Origin: Bacillota bacterium
GTDB lineage: Bacteria; Bacillota; Dethiobacteria; DTU022
DNA length: 7,160 bases
Reading direction: 5' to 3'
Assembly: GCA_012510625.1 (NCBI GenBank)
Contig: JAAZHP010000036.1
Location: forward strand, 1 to 7,160
This document shows, one piece after another, positions 1-6,523 of the stretch (positions are counted from its first letter, which is position 1; every line of letters begins with the position of its first letter). The position numbers and the translations under genes were made by a program. The notes beneath the pieces were generated by a model that made no database searches, was not told the DNA's origin, and saw only the letters and a list, made by a program, of their open reading frames with translations.

Positions 1-346
1 CCCCCGCTTGATCTTCCGGAAGACTTGAAGAATTATCTAGTAGAACATACTGAGCATCTGGGCACGGAGACGACAAATGAAATACTGGCCAACATGAAGA
101 AATCCATAGAAAACCCTGACGAATTTCTGGCGGATAAAGGAGTTCATAGAACAGTATTTGGCCTTTAAGCAGTCAGATGAATACAAGAACTCCCCCATGT
201 TTCAAATAGAATCGATCTTAAAAGAGTTTTGCAGTACAAGCGGTTATAACGACGTGTTTATCACCGCATTAAAAGAACTGAGCCCCTCCTACGCCGATTA
301 TTGCAAGCAGCTGGAGATAGCCAATAACAAGTTGATGACAGAGTAG
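1..346 (+). pseudogene. 3' part of an unrecognised gene, broken by one frameshift
   Basis: Frame 1 is open from the window edge (begins PPLDLPEDLKNYLVEH) and stops at 166-168. Frame 2 carries the same kind of charged, helical protein through to a stop at 344-346 (ends EIANNKLMTE). Dropping one G at about 139-140 joins them smoothly through DKEFIEQYLAFKQSDEY, giving about 114 residues. The open stretch from TTG at 158 is therefore the tail of this gene and not a separate gene. The 5' end lies outside the window. The protein is soluble, rich in Lys, Glu and aromatic residues, with no membrane segment or catalytic motif that I can see. The style recalls the C-terminal effector part of a one-component transcription regulator such as a MerR-type protein, but this is only an impression and I do not claim a function. 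The extra G could be genuine decay or a sequence error. Confidence 0.55.
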
Positions 347-358
347 GGCCTGCTTGCC

Positions 359-426
359 GAAGAGGGCGCGATCCGGCGGCGGAAGTCCGCTTCCTCCTTA
401 AGCGCCAGGGCAACTCTTCTTTTTTT
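359..426 (+). terminator. Possible rho-independent terminator after the broken first gene
   Basis: An outer stem pairs GAAGAG plus GGCGC (359-369) with GCGCC (402-406) and CTCTTC (414-419). A 7-base bulge (407-413) interrupts the 3' arm. An inner hairpin, GGAAG-TCCG-CTTCC, lies at 381-394. Seven T follow directly at 420-426. It sits 13 bases after the stop of the first gene and points the same way, as expected for a terminator. The bulge and the long interior make it less than ideal, so it is a candidate only. Confidence 0.45.
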
Positions 427-541
427 CGCTCATTTCGCCTCAACCTGGTGGGGCCAAGGTTGCTATTCTCCCCCAACCAAAATCTTCAGCTAAAGTTTAG
501 ACAGCAAACAATTGGGCTTCAGTTTTCCGGCATAACATTTT

Positions 542-905
542 GTGATCGAGTTATTTCATCAAGCCATCCCCTTTGTCTTTGCCGACGAAGTAAAGATTAC
601 CCAGTTATTTTATAATCTCTTGCTCAACGCCATCACCCACAGCGGCCATGGCAAGGCGGTGCTTGTCCGGCAGACGGTCAAAGAAGACCGGTGCGCATCG
701 AGGTGATCGACCATGGGAGGGCCTCAAGCAAAGCGCTCTGCCCCATATCTGGGTGCGTTATTTCAAGGTTGACAAAAAAAATAAAAGGCCTTTAATAGGT
801 ACAGGGTTGGGACTTTCAATTGTAAAAAAAGTTGTTGAAATGCACGCCGGCCGGTACGGCGTTGAATCCGAGGAAGGGGTAGGCAGCATCTTTTGTTTGA
901 AATAG
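542..905 (+). pseudogene. Remnant of a sensor histidine kinase (C-terminal HATPase domain)
   Basis: Three frames read in turn give the end of a histidine kinase ATP-binding domain. Frame 2 (542-about 690) gives the N box, FADEVKITQLFYNLLLNAITHS. Frame 1 (about 691-717) gives RIEVIDHG, the start of the G1 box. Frame 3 (about 718-905) gives the rest of G1 (EG), the F-box-like LPHIWVRYFKVDKK, the G2 box GTGLGLSIVKKVVEMH and the usual tail GVESEEGVGSIF. Each shift is explained by one missing G, near 689-691 and 715-717. No H box with the phosphorylated His, no sensor and no membrane segment is found upstream; frame 2 is closed by a stop at 533-535. A working kinase of this type needs all of these, so this is a 5'-truncated, frameshifted relic. 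Its original partner and signal cannot be told. It lies 92 bp before the exporter operon in the same direction and may once have been part of a system controlling it; that link is inference. Confidence 0.85.
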
Positions 906-919
906 AATTGGGGAGGATG

Positions 920-940
920 CATCAATAAAAAATTGATGCC
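920..940. promoter_or_regulatory. Perfect 8-bp inverted repeat upstream of the exporter operon
   Basis: GCATCAAT (920-927) and ATTGATGC (933-940) are exact reverse complements separated by five A. It lies 57 bp before the start codon of the first exporter gene and just upstream of a TATAAT. No T-run follows, so it does not look like a terminator. The dyad suits a dimeric regulator, or it could form a leader hairpin. Its position fits an operator for the exporter operon, but no adjacent intact regulator gene is visible in the window to name the binding protein. Confidence 0.4.
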
Positions 941-969
941 GGAGAAAACGGCTCAACAAAATTGCCCCA

Positions 970-975
970 TATAAT
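970..975 (+). promoter_or_regulatory. Candidate -10 element for the exporter operon
   Basis: A perfect TATAAT lies 22 bp before the ATG at 998, with the Shine-Dalgarno sequence AAGGGA (984-989) between them. I find no good -35 hexamer 16-18 bp upstream. The promoter would therefore be weak or activator-dependent, or the match may be chance in AT-rich DNA. A start just downstream of this site would leave a very short leader. Confidence 0.3.
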
Positions 976-997
976 TTAAAGCTAAGGGACCATTGCC

Positions 998-2737
998 ATG
1001 AGACGCTATTGGAAATATGTAAAGCCATACTTGTCTGCATTTATCCTAGGGCCGATTTTCATGATTGTAGAGGTTATCGGTGAAGTAGTTATGCCTCTGT
1101 TATTGAGCAATATTATCGACTACGGGATTAATGGCGGCAGGGGCATTGCTTATATCACAGCCATGGGCATAACCATGGTTATCACCGCACTGTTTATGAT
1201 GGCCGGCGGTGTAGGAGGAGCTTATTTTGCCATTAAAGCCTCCACGGGGTTTGCCAACGATTTGCGAAAAGACTTGTTCAATCAAATTCAGAAGTTTTCA
1301 TTTAACAACATTGATCAATTTAATACCGGATCTTTGATCACCCGGTTAACAAATGATGTTACCCAGGTACAAAACATGATCCAAATGTTGTTAAGGATGG
1401 CTTTAAGGTCGCCCGGCATGCTTATCGGTGCGCTCATAATGGCTTTTGTGCTAAATCCGAGGCTGGCCCTGGTAATCCTTTGTGTAATACCTTTGCTGGC
1501 TTGCGCCATCTATTTCATTATGAAAGTAGCCTTTCCCCTGTTCACTGCCATGCAGAAGAAGCTGGATGCGCTAAATACCGCCACTCAGGAAAATTTGACC
1601 AATATCAGGGTGGTAAAATCCTTTGTAAGAGAACGGCATGAAGAAGAGAAATTTAAAAAAGCCAATACTGACCTGAAGGACAGCACCATCAAAGCAATGA
1701 ATGTGGTTATCTTTACCCTGCCCGTTATGACTTTGGCCATGAACATCACCACTTTGGCCGTGGTCTGGTTTGGCGGAAAACAGGTTATTGCCGGCAGCAT
1801 GACTCCCGGCGTTCTGACTGCCTTTATCAATTACATTGTCCAGATCCTCATCTCGCTGATGATCGTTTCCTTCATCATTCTGATCAGTTCCAGAACCCTG
1901 GCCTCCATAAAACGCATCGATGAAATTCTTGATACAGAGATCGACCTGACCGACGAGGAAGCCCGGCATAAGGATAGGGCTGTTCAACACGGCAAAATCG
2001 AGTTTAGGGGAGTTTACTTTAAATACTATAAAAACAATGAAAAGTGGGTTCTGGAAGATGTCAACCTGGTAATAAATCCCGGCGAGACGGTGGGCATCAT
2101 CGGTTCCACCGGCAGCGGCAAGTCAACCCTCGTGCAGCTGATCCCCAGGCTTTATGACGTAGACCGGGGAGAAGTGCTGGTTGATGACGTGAATGTGAAA
2201 GACTATGCCCTAAAGAACCTGCGCGACGGCGTCGGTATTGTCCTCCAGCAAAATGTACTGTTTTCCGGTACCATTAAAGAAAATCTCCAGTGGGGCGATG
2301 AAGAGGCGAGGGATGATGAGATATACCAATCTGCAGAAAGGGCGCAAGCCCATGGATTTATTACTTCCTTTGAGGCCGGCTATGATACCGAACTGGGGCA
2401 GGGCGGTGTCAATGTCTCCGGCGGGCAGAAGCAAAGACTGTGCATTGCCCGAACGCTTTTGAAAAAGCCGAAAATTTTGATTCTCGATGACAGCACCAGT
2501 GCCGTGGACACGGCCACGGAGGCAAAGATTAGGGAAAGCTTAAGGAACGAGCTGAAAGGGACAACGAAGATTATTATCGCCCAAAGGATTTCTTCAGTAA
2601 TCGATGCGGATCGGATTATCGTCCTTGACCAGGGCAGGATTGTGGGCATGGGCACGCATGCGGAATTGATTCAAAGCTGTGAAGCCTATTCGGAGATTTA
2701 TTACTCCCAGATGGATAAGAAGGTGGCCGCATCATGA
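998..2737 (+). CDS. Heterodimeric ABC exporter, subunit with degenerate ATP site (YheI/BmrC/LmrC-like)
   Basis: This 579-residue half-transporter has six predicted membrane helices (roughly residues 13-38, 52-80, 128-152, 155-178, 233-258 and 270-298) followed by one ATPase domain (about 333-570), the normal length for the family. The ATPase has Walker A GSTGSGKST (369-377), Q-loop Q417, signature VSGGQKQR (473-480), Walker B ILILDD (493-498) and D-loop SAVD (501-504). Two key residues are changed: Asp498 stands where the catalytic Glu belongs, and Gln529 (IAQR) replaces the switch His. This is the pattern of the degenerate-site subunit of heterodimeric exporters such as TM287, BmrC and LmrC, so it should work only with a partner. 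The partner gene overlaps its stop codon by 4 bp (ATGA). The start at 998 is backed by AAGGGA 8 bp upstream. It probably sits in the cytoplasmic membrane and expels lipophilic compounds or drugs; the true substrate is unknown. Confidence 0.95.
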   Translation: MRRYWKYVKPYLSAFILGPIFMIVEVIGEVVMPLLLSNIIDYGINGGRGIAYITAMGITMVITALFMMAGGVGGAYFAIKASTGFANDLRKDLFNQIQKFSFNNIDQFNTGSLITRLTNDVTQVQNMIQMLLRMALRSPGMLIGALIMAFVLNPRLALVILCVIPLLACAIYFIMKVAFPLFTAMQKKLDALNTATQENLTNIRVVKSFVRERHEEEKFKKANTDLKDSTIKAMNVVIFTLPVMTLAMNITTLAVVWFGGKQVIAGSMTPGVLTAFINYIVQILISLMIVSFIILISSRTLASIKRIDEILDTEIDLTDEEARHKDRAVQHGKIEFRGVYFKYYKNNEKWVLEDVNLVINPGETVGIIGSTGSGKSTLVQLIPRLYDVDRGEVLVDDVNVKDYALKNLRDGVGIVLQQNVLFSGTIKENLQWGDEEARDDEIYQSAERAQAHGFITSFEAGYDTELGQGGVNVSGGQKQRLCIARTLLKKPKILILDDSTSAVDTATEAKIRESLRNELKGTTKIIIAQRISSVIDADRIIVLDQGRIVGMGTHAELIQSCEAYSEIYYSQMDKKVAAS

Positions 2738-4659
2738 GTCGCCTCAGCGCAGAAAGAAAAGAAACCTTATTGCGCAGATATGGTAGTCAAGGGATAAATG
2801 CCGGCGCCGGCCCCGGGGGTAGAAGGCCGGGCGGCTTCGGGGGGCCTGGAGCCTCGCGCGTGGGCATGAAAGGCAGGCCCAAAAACATCTCGGCGACCAT
2901 CAGCAGGCTGCTGTCCTATATCGGGCAGGACAAGGTTAAAATCCTCTTTGTTTTTGCCTGTGTCCTGGGCGGCAACCTGTCCAGCCTGGGCGGGAGCTAT
3001 ATTTTGCGGCCGGTCATTAATAATCTGGTCTATCCAGGGCTGTCTGCGGAAGAAAAGATCAAGAACCTTGTCATAGGCATCCTGGTTATGGCGGGCATCT
3101 ATCTGGTGGGTGCCGTTTGTATCTATCTGCAGCGGAAAATCATGATCGGAGTCTCCCAAAAAGCCCTGGTGAAAATCAGGGAAGAACTCTTTCACAAGAT
3201 TCAAAAGCTTCCGTTGAAATATCACGACACCCATGCCCACGGCGATATCATGAGCCGTTTTACCAATGACCTGGATTCCGTTGGCGAAATGCTCAATCAT
3301 ACCATGGTGCAGGTTTTCTCCGCAGTGCTTACTTTGCTGGGCACCGTCATCCTGATGTTCGTCACCAACTGGCTGCTGGCAATTGTCACTCTGACTACGG
3401 TACCTTTGCTGGTCTATGCGGGAGGCATAATTGGAAAGCAAAGCAGGAAATATTTCACCGGCCAGCAGCAGGCGATTGGCGCCGTTAATGGCTATATCGA
3501 GGAAACTATTGCCGGCCAGAAGGTTATAAAAGTATTTTCCCACGAAGAGACAGCCATGGAAGAATTCGCCTTCCTGAGCGATGAACTGCAAAAGAAGCAA
3601 GTAAGAGCCCAGTTTTTTGGCGGCATTATGGGACCGGTCATTGGCAACCTTAGCCAGATCAGCTATGCCATAACGGCGACGGTGGGCGGCATCCTGTGTT
3701 TGACCGCCAATTTTGATATCGGCGGCCTGACCATCTTTGCCAACTATTCAAGGCAGTTTTCCATGCCCATCAACGAGTTGTCCATGCAGATGAACATAAT
3801 CTTCGCCGCATTGGCAGGGGCGGAAAGAGTGTTCGAGGTAATGGATGAGACGCCGGAAGCGGCAGACCCGGAGGAGGCCATCGAGATTTGCTCTGAAGCC
3901 AACCGGGCGGAAGGGGCACGGGTGGTAAAAGGGGAGGTGGAACTGAAGAATGTGACCTTTGGGTATATTCCCGGCAAGGCCGTACTGAAAAATATCAACA
4001 TCACGGCAAAACCCGGCCAGAAAGTGGCTTTTGTCGGCTCTACCGGTGCCGGGAAGACCACCATTACCAACCTGATCAACAGGTTTTATGAACTAGAAGA
4101 GGGAGAGATATTAATAGACGGCATCAATATAAAGCAAATTAAAAAGGATTCATTAAGAAGCAATATAGCCATGGTGCTTCAGGATACCCACTTGTTTTCG
4201 GGTACGGTCAGGGAGAATATTCGGTATGGGCGTCTTGATGCCACCGATGAAGAAGTAGTCGCTGCGGCCAAGATTTCATGCGCGCATTCCTTTATCGAGA
4301 GGCTGCCCCAGGGATATGATACCTTGTTGGACGGCGACGGTGCCAACTTGAGCCAGGGCGAGCGCCAGCTTCTCAATATCGCCCGGGCCGCCATATCAAA
4401 AGCTCCTATACTGATCCTCGACGAGGCTACCAGTTCCGTGGATACGAGAACGGAAAAGTATATTGAACGGGGCATGGATCAGCTCATGAAGGACAGGACG
4501 ACCTTTGTTATCGCCCATAGACTGTCCACGGTTCGAAATGCCGACAAGATTATAGTATTGGAAAATGGGGAGATTATTGAGCAGGGCACCCACGAAGAAC
4601 TTCTCGAAAAGGGCGGGAGATATTACCAGCTATACACCGGAGCGATTGAGCTGGACTAA
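2734..4659 (+). CDS. Heterodimeric ABC exporter, catalytic subunit (YheH/BmrD/LmrD-like)
   Basis: This 641-residue half-transporter is the partner of the preceding gene. Its N-terminus (residues 1-50) is a soluble Gly/Pro/Arg-rich extension, then six membrane helices (about 67-98, 109-133, 190-210, 213-233, 293-325, 328-356) and an ATPase domain (about 400-635). Walker A is GSTGAGKTT (435-443), Q-loop Q483, Walker B ILILDE (559-564) with catalytic Glu564, and switch His595 in IAHR. These are all canonical. The signature is LSQGERQ (539-545) in place of LSGGQ. In this family the altered signature faces the partner's degenerate Walker A/B site, so the pair should have one hydrolysing and one mainly binding site. 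The ATG overlaps the upstream stop (ATGA) and AAGGTGG lies 7 bp before it (2720-2726), which indicates translational coupling and matched amounts of the two subunits. Export of a lipophilic or toxic compound is likely, but the substrate cannot be read from the sequence. No terminator follows; the next gene ends 5 bp away on the other strand. Confidence 0.95.
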   Translation: MSRLSAERKETLLRRYGSQGINAGAGPGGRRPGGFGGPGASRVGMKGRPKNISATISRLLSYIGQDKVKILFVFACVLGGNLSSLGGSYILRPVINNLVYPGLSAEEKIKNLVIGILVMAGIYLVGAVCIYLQRKIMIGVSQKALVKIREELFHKIQKLPLKYHDTHAHGDIMSRFTNDLDSVGEMLNHTMVQVFSAVLTLLGTVILMFVTNWLLAIVTLTTVPLLVYAGGIIGKQSRKYFTGQQQAIGAVNGYIEETIAGQKVIKVFSHEETAMEEFAFLSDELQKKQVRAQFFGGIMGPVIGNLSQISYAITATVGGILCLTANFDIGGLTIFANYSRQFSMPINELSMQMNIIFAALAGAERVFEVMDETPEAADPEEAIEICSEANRAEGARVVKGEVELKNVTFGYIPGKAVLKNINITAKPGQKVAFVGSTGAGKTTITNLINRFYELEEGEILIDGINIKQIKKDSLRSNIAMVLQDTHLFSGTVRENIRYGRLDATDEEVVAAAKISCAHSFIERLPQGYDTLLDGDGANLSQGERQLLNIARAAISKAPILILDEATSSVDTRTEKYIERGMDQLMKDRTTFVIAHRLSTVRNADKIIVLENGEIIEQGTHEELLEKGGRYYQLYTGAIELD

Positions 4660-4664
4660 CAAAC

Positions 4665-5837
4665 TTATCCCCTAATTTCTCCTGCTTTCTCCAAGGAAAA
4701 TTTGGTAACGGCAGGGCCCACCAGTTCATAAATCAAAGTGGCGCAAAGAACTACCGTGCGGATTGTTTCTCCAAGTTCGGGAAAGTCGCCGGCGGCAACC
4801 AGCGAAAGACCGATGGCCACTCCCGCCTGCGGAATAAGTGTAAATCCCAGGTATTTTTTAACGGGGGCCGGCGCCTTCATCATTGCAGCACCCAGATACG
4901 ATCCGGCTACTTTGCCGACCACGCGGCAGATTACATAAATAATGCCGATAACCCCGATTTGCGGTATGACGTAAATGTTTAGTTCCATGCCCGAAATGAC
5001 AAAGAACATTAGGAAAATGGGGGGCGTTACAATATCGACGAGTTTAAGAATGGCGCCGCCTGCCTGGCTTATGTTGATCAGCATGGCCCCCATGCACATG
5101 CAAAGCAGCAATGGAGACAAGCCCAGCATGGTAGCCAGGGAGGAACCAAGGAATACAAAGGCGGTGGTTATAATTAAGCGGTTGGAATCCTTCTTGAAAT
5201 AGCGCAGCGGTATTGTAAACAGTATGCCGAGCAAAAAGCCCAGCAGAATAGAGCCGACAATTTCAATAACGGGCGAAACCATCGACATTATTACGGAGAC
5301 CTCATGGGGATGCTGCAGGCTTTTTGCAATAGCTGCTGCAAAGCCGAAGGCAATAAGGGCAACTGCATCATCCAGGGCGACGACACTAAGAAGGGTTTCG
5401 GTAACGGGGCCTTTTGCCGCAAACTGCTTTATTACCATGATCGTGGCGGCGGGTGCCGTGGCCGAAGCAATGGCGCCGAGGACTAAAGCGATTTTGATGT
5501 CGAACTTAAATAAAAGCAATACCACAGTTACGACAATAGATGCCGCCAGCGCCTCAAAGACGGCGATGACTATAGGAGTAGCTCCAACCTTTTTCAAGTA
5601 AGGTATTTTAAATTCGGCGCCTATTGAGAAAGCAATAAAGGCCAGGGCCATTTCGGAAACAATTGTTAGCTGGCTGGTTACATTAAGAGGAACCAGCTTG
5701 AAGAGGCACGGTCCTATGAGCAGGCCGGCGATGAGGTAGCCTGTCACATTGGGGAGCTTAAGGAGTTTTCCAAGGCGGCCGAAGATAAGTCCAGAAAATA
5801 AAATAAGGGCCAGGTAGAAAAGTGTATTTAGCTGCAT
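4665..5837 (-). CDS. Monovalent cation/proton antiporter, CPA2 (KefB/NapA-like) membrane domain
   Basis: This 390-residue, strongly hydrophobic protein has about 12-13 membrane helices and no signal peptide. Near the N-terminus, RLGKLLKLPNVTGYLIAGLL (21-40) is the typical first motif of CPA2 antiporters. The ion site shows SATAPAAT (125-132) in the unwound helix and the paired acids Asp156-Asp157 in VVALDD, as in electrogenic Na+/H+ exchangers such as NapA. Arg305 and Lys309 (ICRVVGK) lie in the later core helix that usually carries a basic residue. It should exchange H+ for Na+ or K+ at the cell membrane; the ion is not decided by sequence. Unlike KefB and KefC (about 600 residues) it ends after the membrane domain, with no RCK/TrkA-N domain. 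The start lies 3 bp after the stop of the PII-like gene, whose 3' end supplies an AGAAGGGG ribosome site some 14 bases away. The two genes are thus one operon, and the PII-like protein is the natural candidate regulator. Confidence 0.93.
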   Translation of the reverse strand: MQLNTLFYLALILFSGLIFGRLGKLLKLPNVTGYLIAGLLIGPCLFKLVPLNVTSQLTIVSEMALAFIAFSIGAEFKIPYLKKVGATPIVIAVFEALAASIVVTVVLLLFKFDIKIALVLGAIASATAPAATIMVIKQFAAKGPVTETLLSVVALDDAVALIAFGFAAAIAKSLQHPHEVSVIMSMVSPVIEIVGSILLGFLLGILFTIPLRYFKKDSNRLIITTAFVFLGSSLATMLGLSPLLLCMCMGAMLINISQAGGAILKLVDIVTPPIFLMFFVISGMELNIYVIPQIGVIGIIYVICRVVGKVAGSYLGAAMMKAPAPVKKYLGFTLIPQAGVAIGLSLVAAGDFPELGETIRTVVLCATLIYELVGPAVTKFSLEKAGEIRG

Positions 5838-5840
5838 TTT

Positions 5841-6179
5841 TTAGAAATCAACCCCTTCTGCCGAGAGAACGGGCAGGGTAAAGATGACGGCAGTATCCGG
5901 CTTTGATATGTCTCCTACAACATCCCGAACAATCTTTTTGGCTTCTTCAACCTGCTCGTCTTTTAGAACAATAAATATGGTTTTGCTTTCCTCCCTTTCC
6001 GGATCGATAATATAGCGGAGATTGCCAAATATGGGCAAATCATGGTTTGATTTTGCAAGCTCCCTGGCCATGCCTGTGCTGTTCAGGATAGTGGCGCCGT
6101 GGATGCCGTTATCCATGAACCTTTCCAGCAAGGTATCCAGCAATTCGACCTTGTTTAGCACGATCAGCAGCAACTTCAT
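5841..6179 (-). CDS. PII-like small signalling protein, probable regulator of the adjacent antiporter
   Basis: The protein is 112 residues, the size of a PII (GlnB/GlnK) subunit, with the same order of parts. MKLLLIVLNKVELLDTLLERF (1-21) matches the first strand and helix, GIHGATILNSTGMAR (25-39) the second strand leading to the T-loop, and KTIFIVLKDEQVEEAKKIVRD (66-86) the third strand and second helix. GDISKPDTAVIFTLPV (89-104) matches the region after the B-loop. True PII landmarks are missing: no Tyr51 uridylylation site is evident and the TGKIGDG B-loop is replaced by GDISKPD. This makes it a PII-like member and not GlnB or GlnK; its ligand is unknown. Such proteins are usually trimers that bind small effectors and dock on a partner. 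The start is supported by GGAG 9 bp upstream (CTCC at 6189-6192 on the plus strand). The antiporter starts 3 bp after its stop, so a role in gating it is likely (inference). Confidence 0.75.
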   Translation of the reverse strand: MKLLLIVLNKVELLDTLLERFMDNGIHGATILNSTGMARELAKSNHDLPIFGNLRYIIDPEREESKTIFIVLKDEQVEEAKKIVRDVVGDISKPDTAVIFTLPVLSAEGVDF

Positions 6180-6266
6180 ACATCATCACTCCAGTTAAAT
6201 TGATATAAAAGGCTGATTAAGCGAACATTCTCCTCCCGGATTCTTCCCGGAAGTTATGAAGGGTGC

Positions 6267-6279
6267 AGGAAGGGGGCAT
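6267..6279. repeat. 13-bp direct repeat, copy 1
   Basis: AGGAAGGGGGCAT occurs here and again at 7034-7046 with no mismatch. This copy lies next to the decayed deacylase fragment and the other lies just upstream of the intact deacylase gene. The pair therefore brackets both copies, about 767 bp apart. One shared 13-mer in a window this long is not far from chance, so the link to a duplication rests on position alone. Confidence 0.4.
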
Positions 6280-6292
6280 CCCTGGCTTCCCG

Positions 6293-6390
6293 GTATTTCT
6301 GCCAAAATTTCCAGGGAAGGTTAAGGGGATTCCAGCGGCTGCCCATATTTTCATCATAGCATAAGATTTCATCGATAAAGGTAACTATTG
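6293..6390 (-). pseudogene. Decayed C-terminal fragment of a YbaK-type deacylase paralogue
   Basis: Read on the minus strand, this stretch matches the C-terminal part of the intact neighbour (plus-strand 6552-6665). The fragment gives IVTFIDE, then YDE, then IWAAAG, then PEILAEI in shifting frames; the intact protein has IITFIDE, YDEIWAAAG and PEILVDI. In the best block (about 6331-6390) roughly four bases in five agree. The copy carries a 1-base and a 2-base deletion, a 1-base insertion in the T-run of CATATTTTCAT and a gap of about 12-13 bases, so no frame survives. Most substitutions fall at silent third positions (for example ATT/ATC, GAC/GAT, GCC/GCA). That suggests two working paralogues diverged first and this one decayed later. 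Upstream of about 6400 I cannot align it further. It fills part of the 344-bp gap 6180-6523; the rest of that gap shows no gene. Confidence 0.8.
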
Positions 6391-6523
6391 AATCGACGGT
6401 ATCGGATTTTTGCAAAAGGTTGACCCGGTAGCAGCGGCGTGAATGTGCTTACAGTCATGGAAATAAGTAAAAAATGGAGAGGCCAATAGAAAATAAACGT
6501 TAAATAAGGGGAAACCGGCGTTT

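Noticed and set aside
442..461. Small hairpin AACCTGG / CCAAGGTT
   Set aside because: The stem has a bulge and is followed by C-rich sequence and not a T-run. It has no gene directly upstream to terminate beyond the better candidate at 359-426.
261..476. Minus-strand open frame of 71 codons
   Set aside because: It runs across the 3' end of the first gene and the terminator-like hairpin, its protein is Arg-rich with no family resemblance, and it has no ribosome site.
769..797. TTGACA followed by an AT-rich stretch, resembling a -35 box
   Set aside because: It lies inside the kinase remnant where the bases encode VDKKNKRPLIGTG, and no acceptable -10 hexamer lies at 16-18 bp.
2767..3600. Minus-strand open frame of 277 codons
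   Set aside because: It is the shadow of the second exporter gene, whose frame is supported by a complete set of ABC motifs. The antisense protein is His/Gln-rich without any recognisable domain.
5224..5601. Plus-strand open frame of 125 codons
   Set aside because: It lies opposite the antiporter core that encodes the TAPAAT and DD motifs. The Thr/Ala/Ile-rich product is what antisense reading of a membrane protein gives.
6180..6523. Possible CRISPR, tRNA or riboswitch in the longest gap
   Set aside because: There are no regularly spaced repeats, no cloverleaf and no conserved aptamer core that I can see. The only recognisable content is the decayed deacylase fragment and one 13-bp repeat copy.
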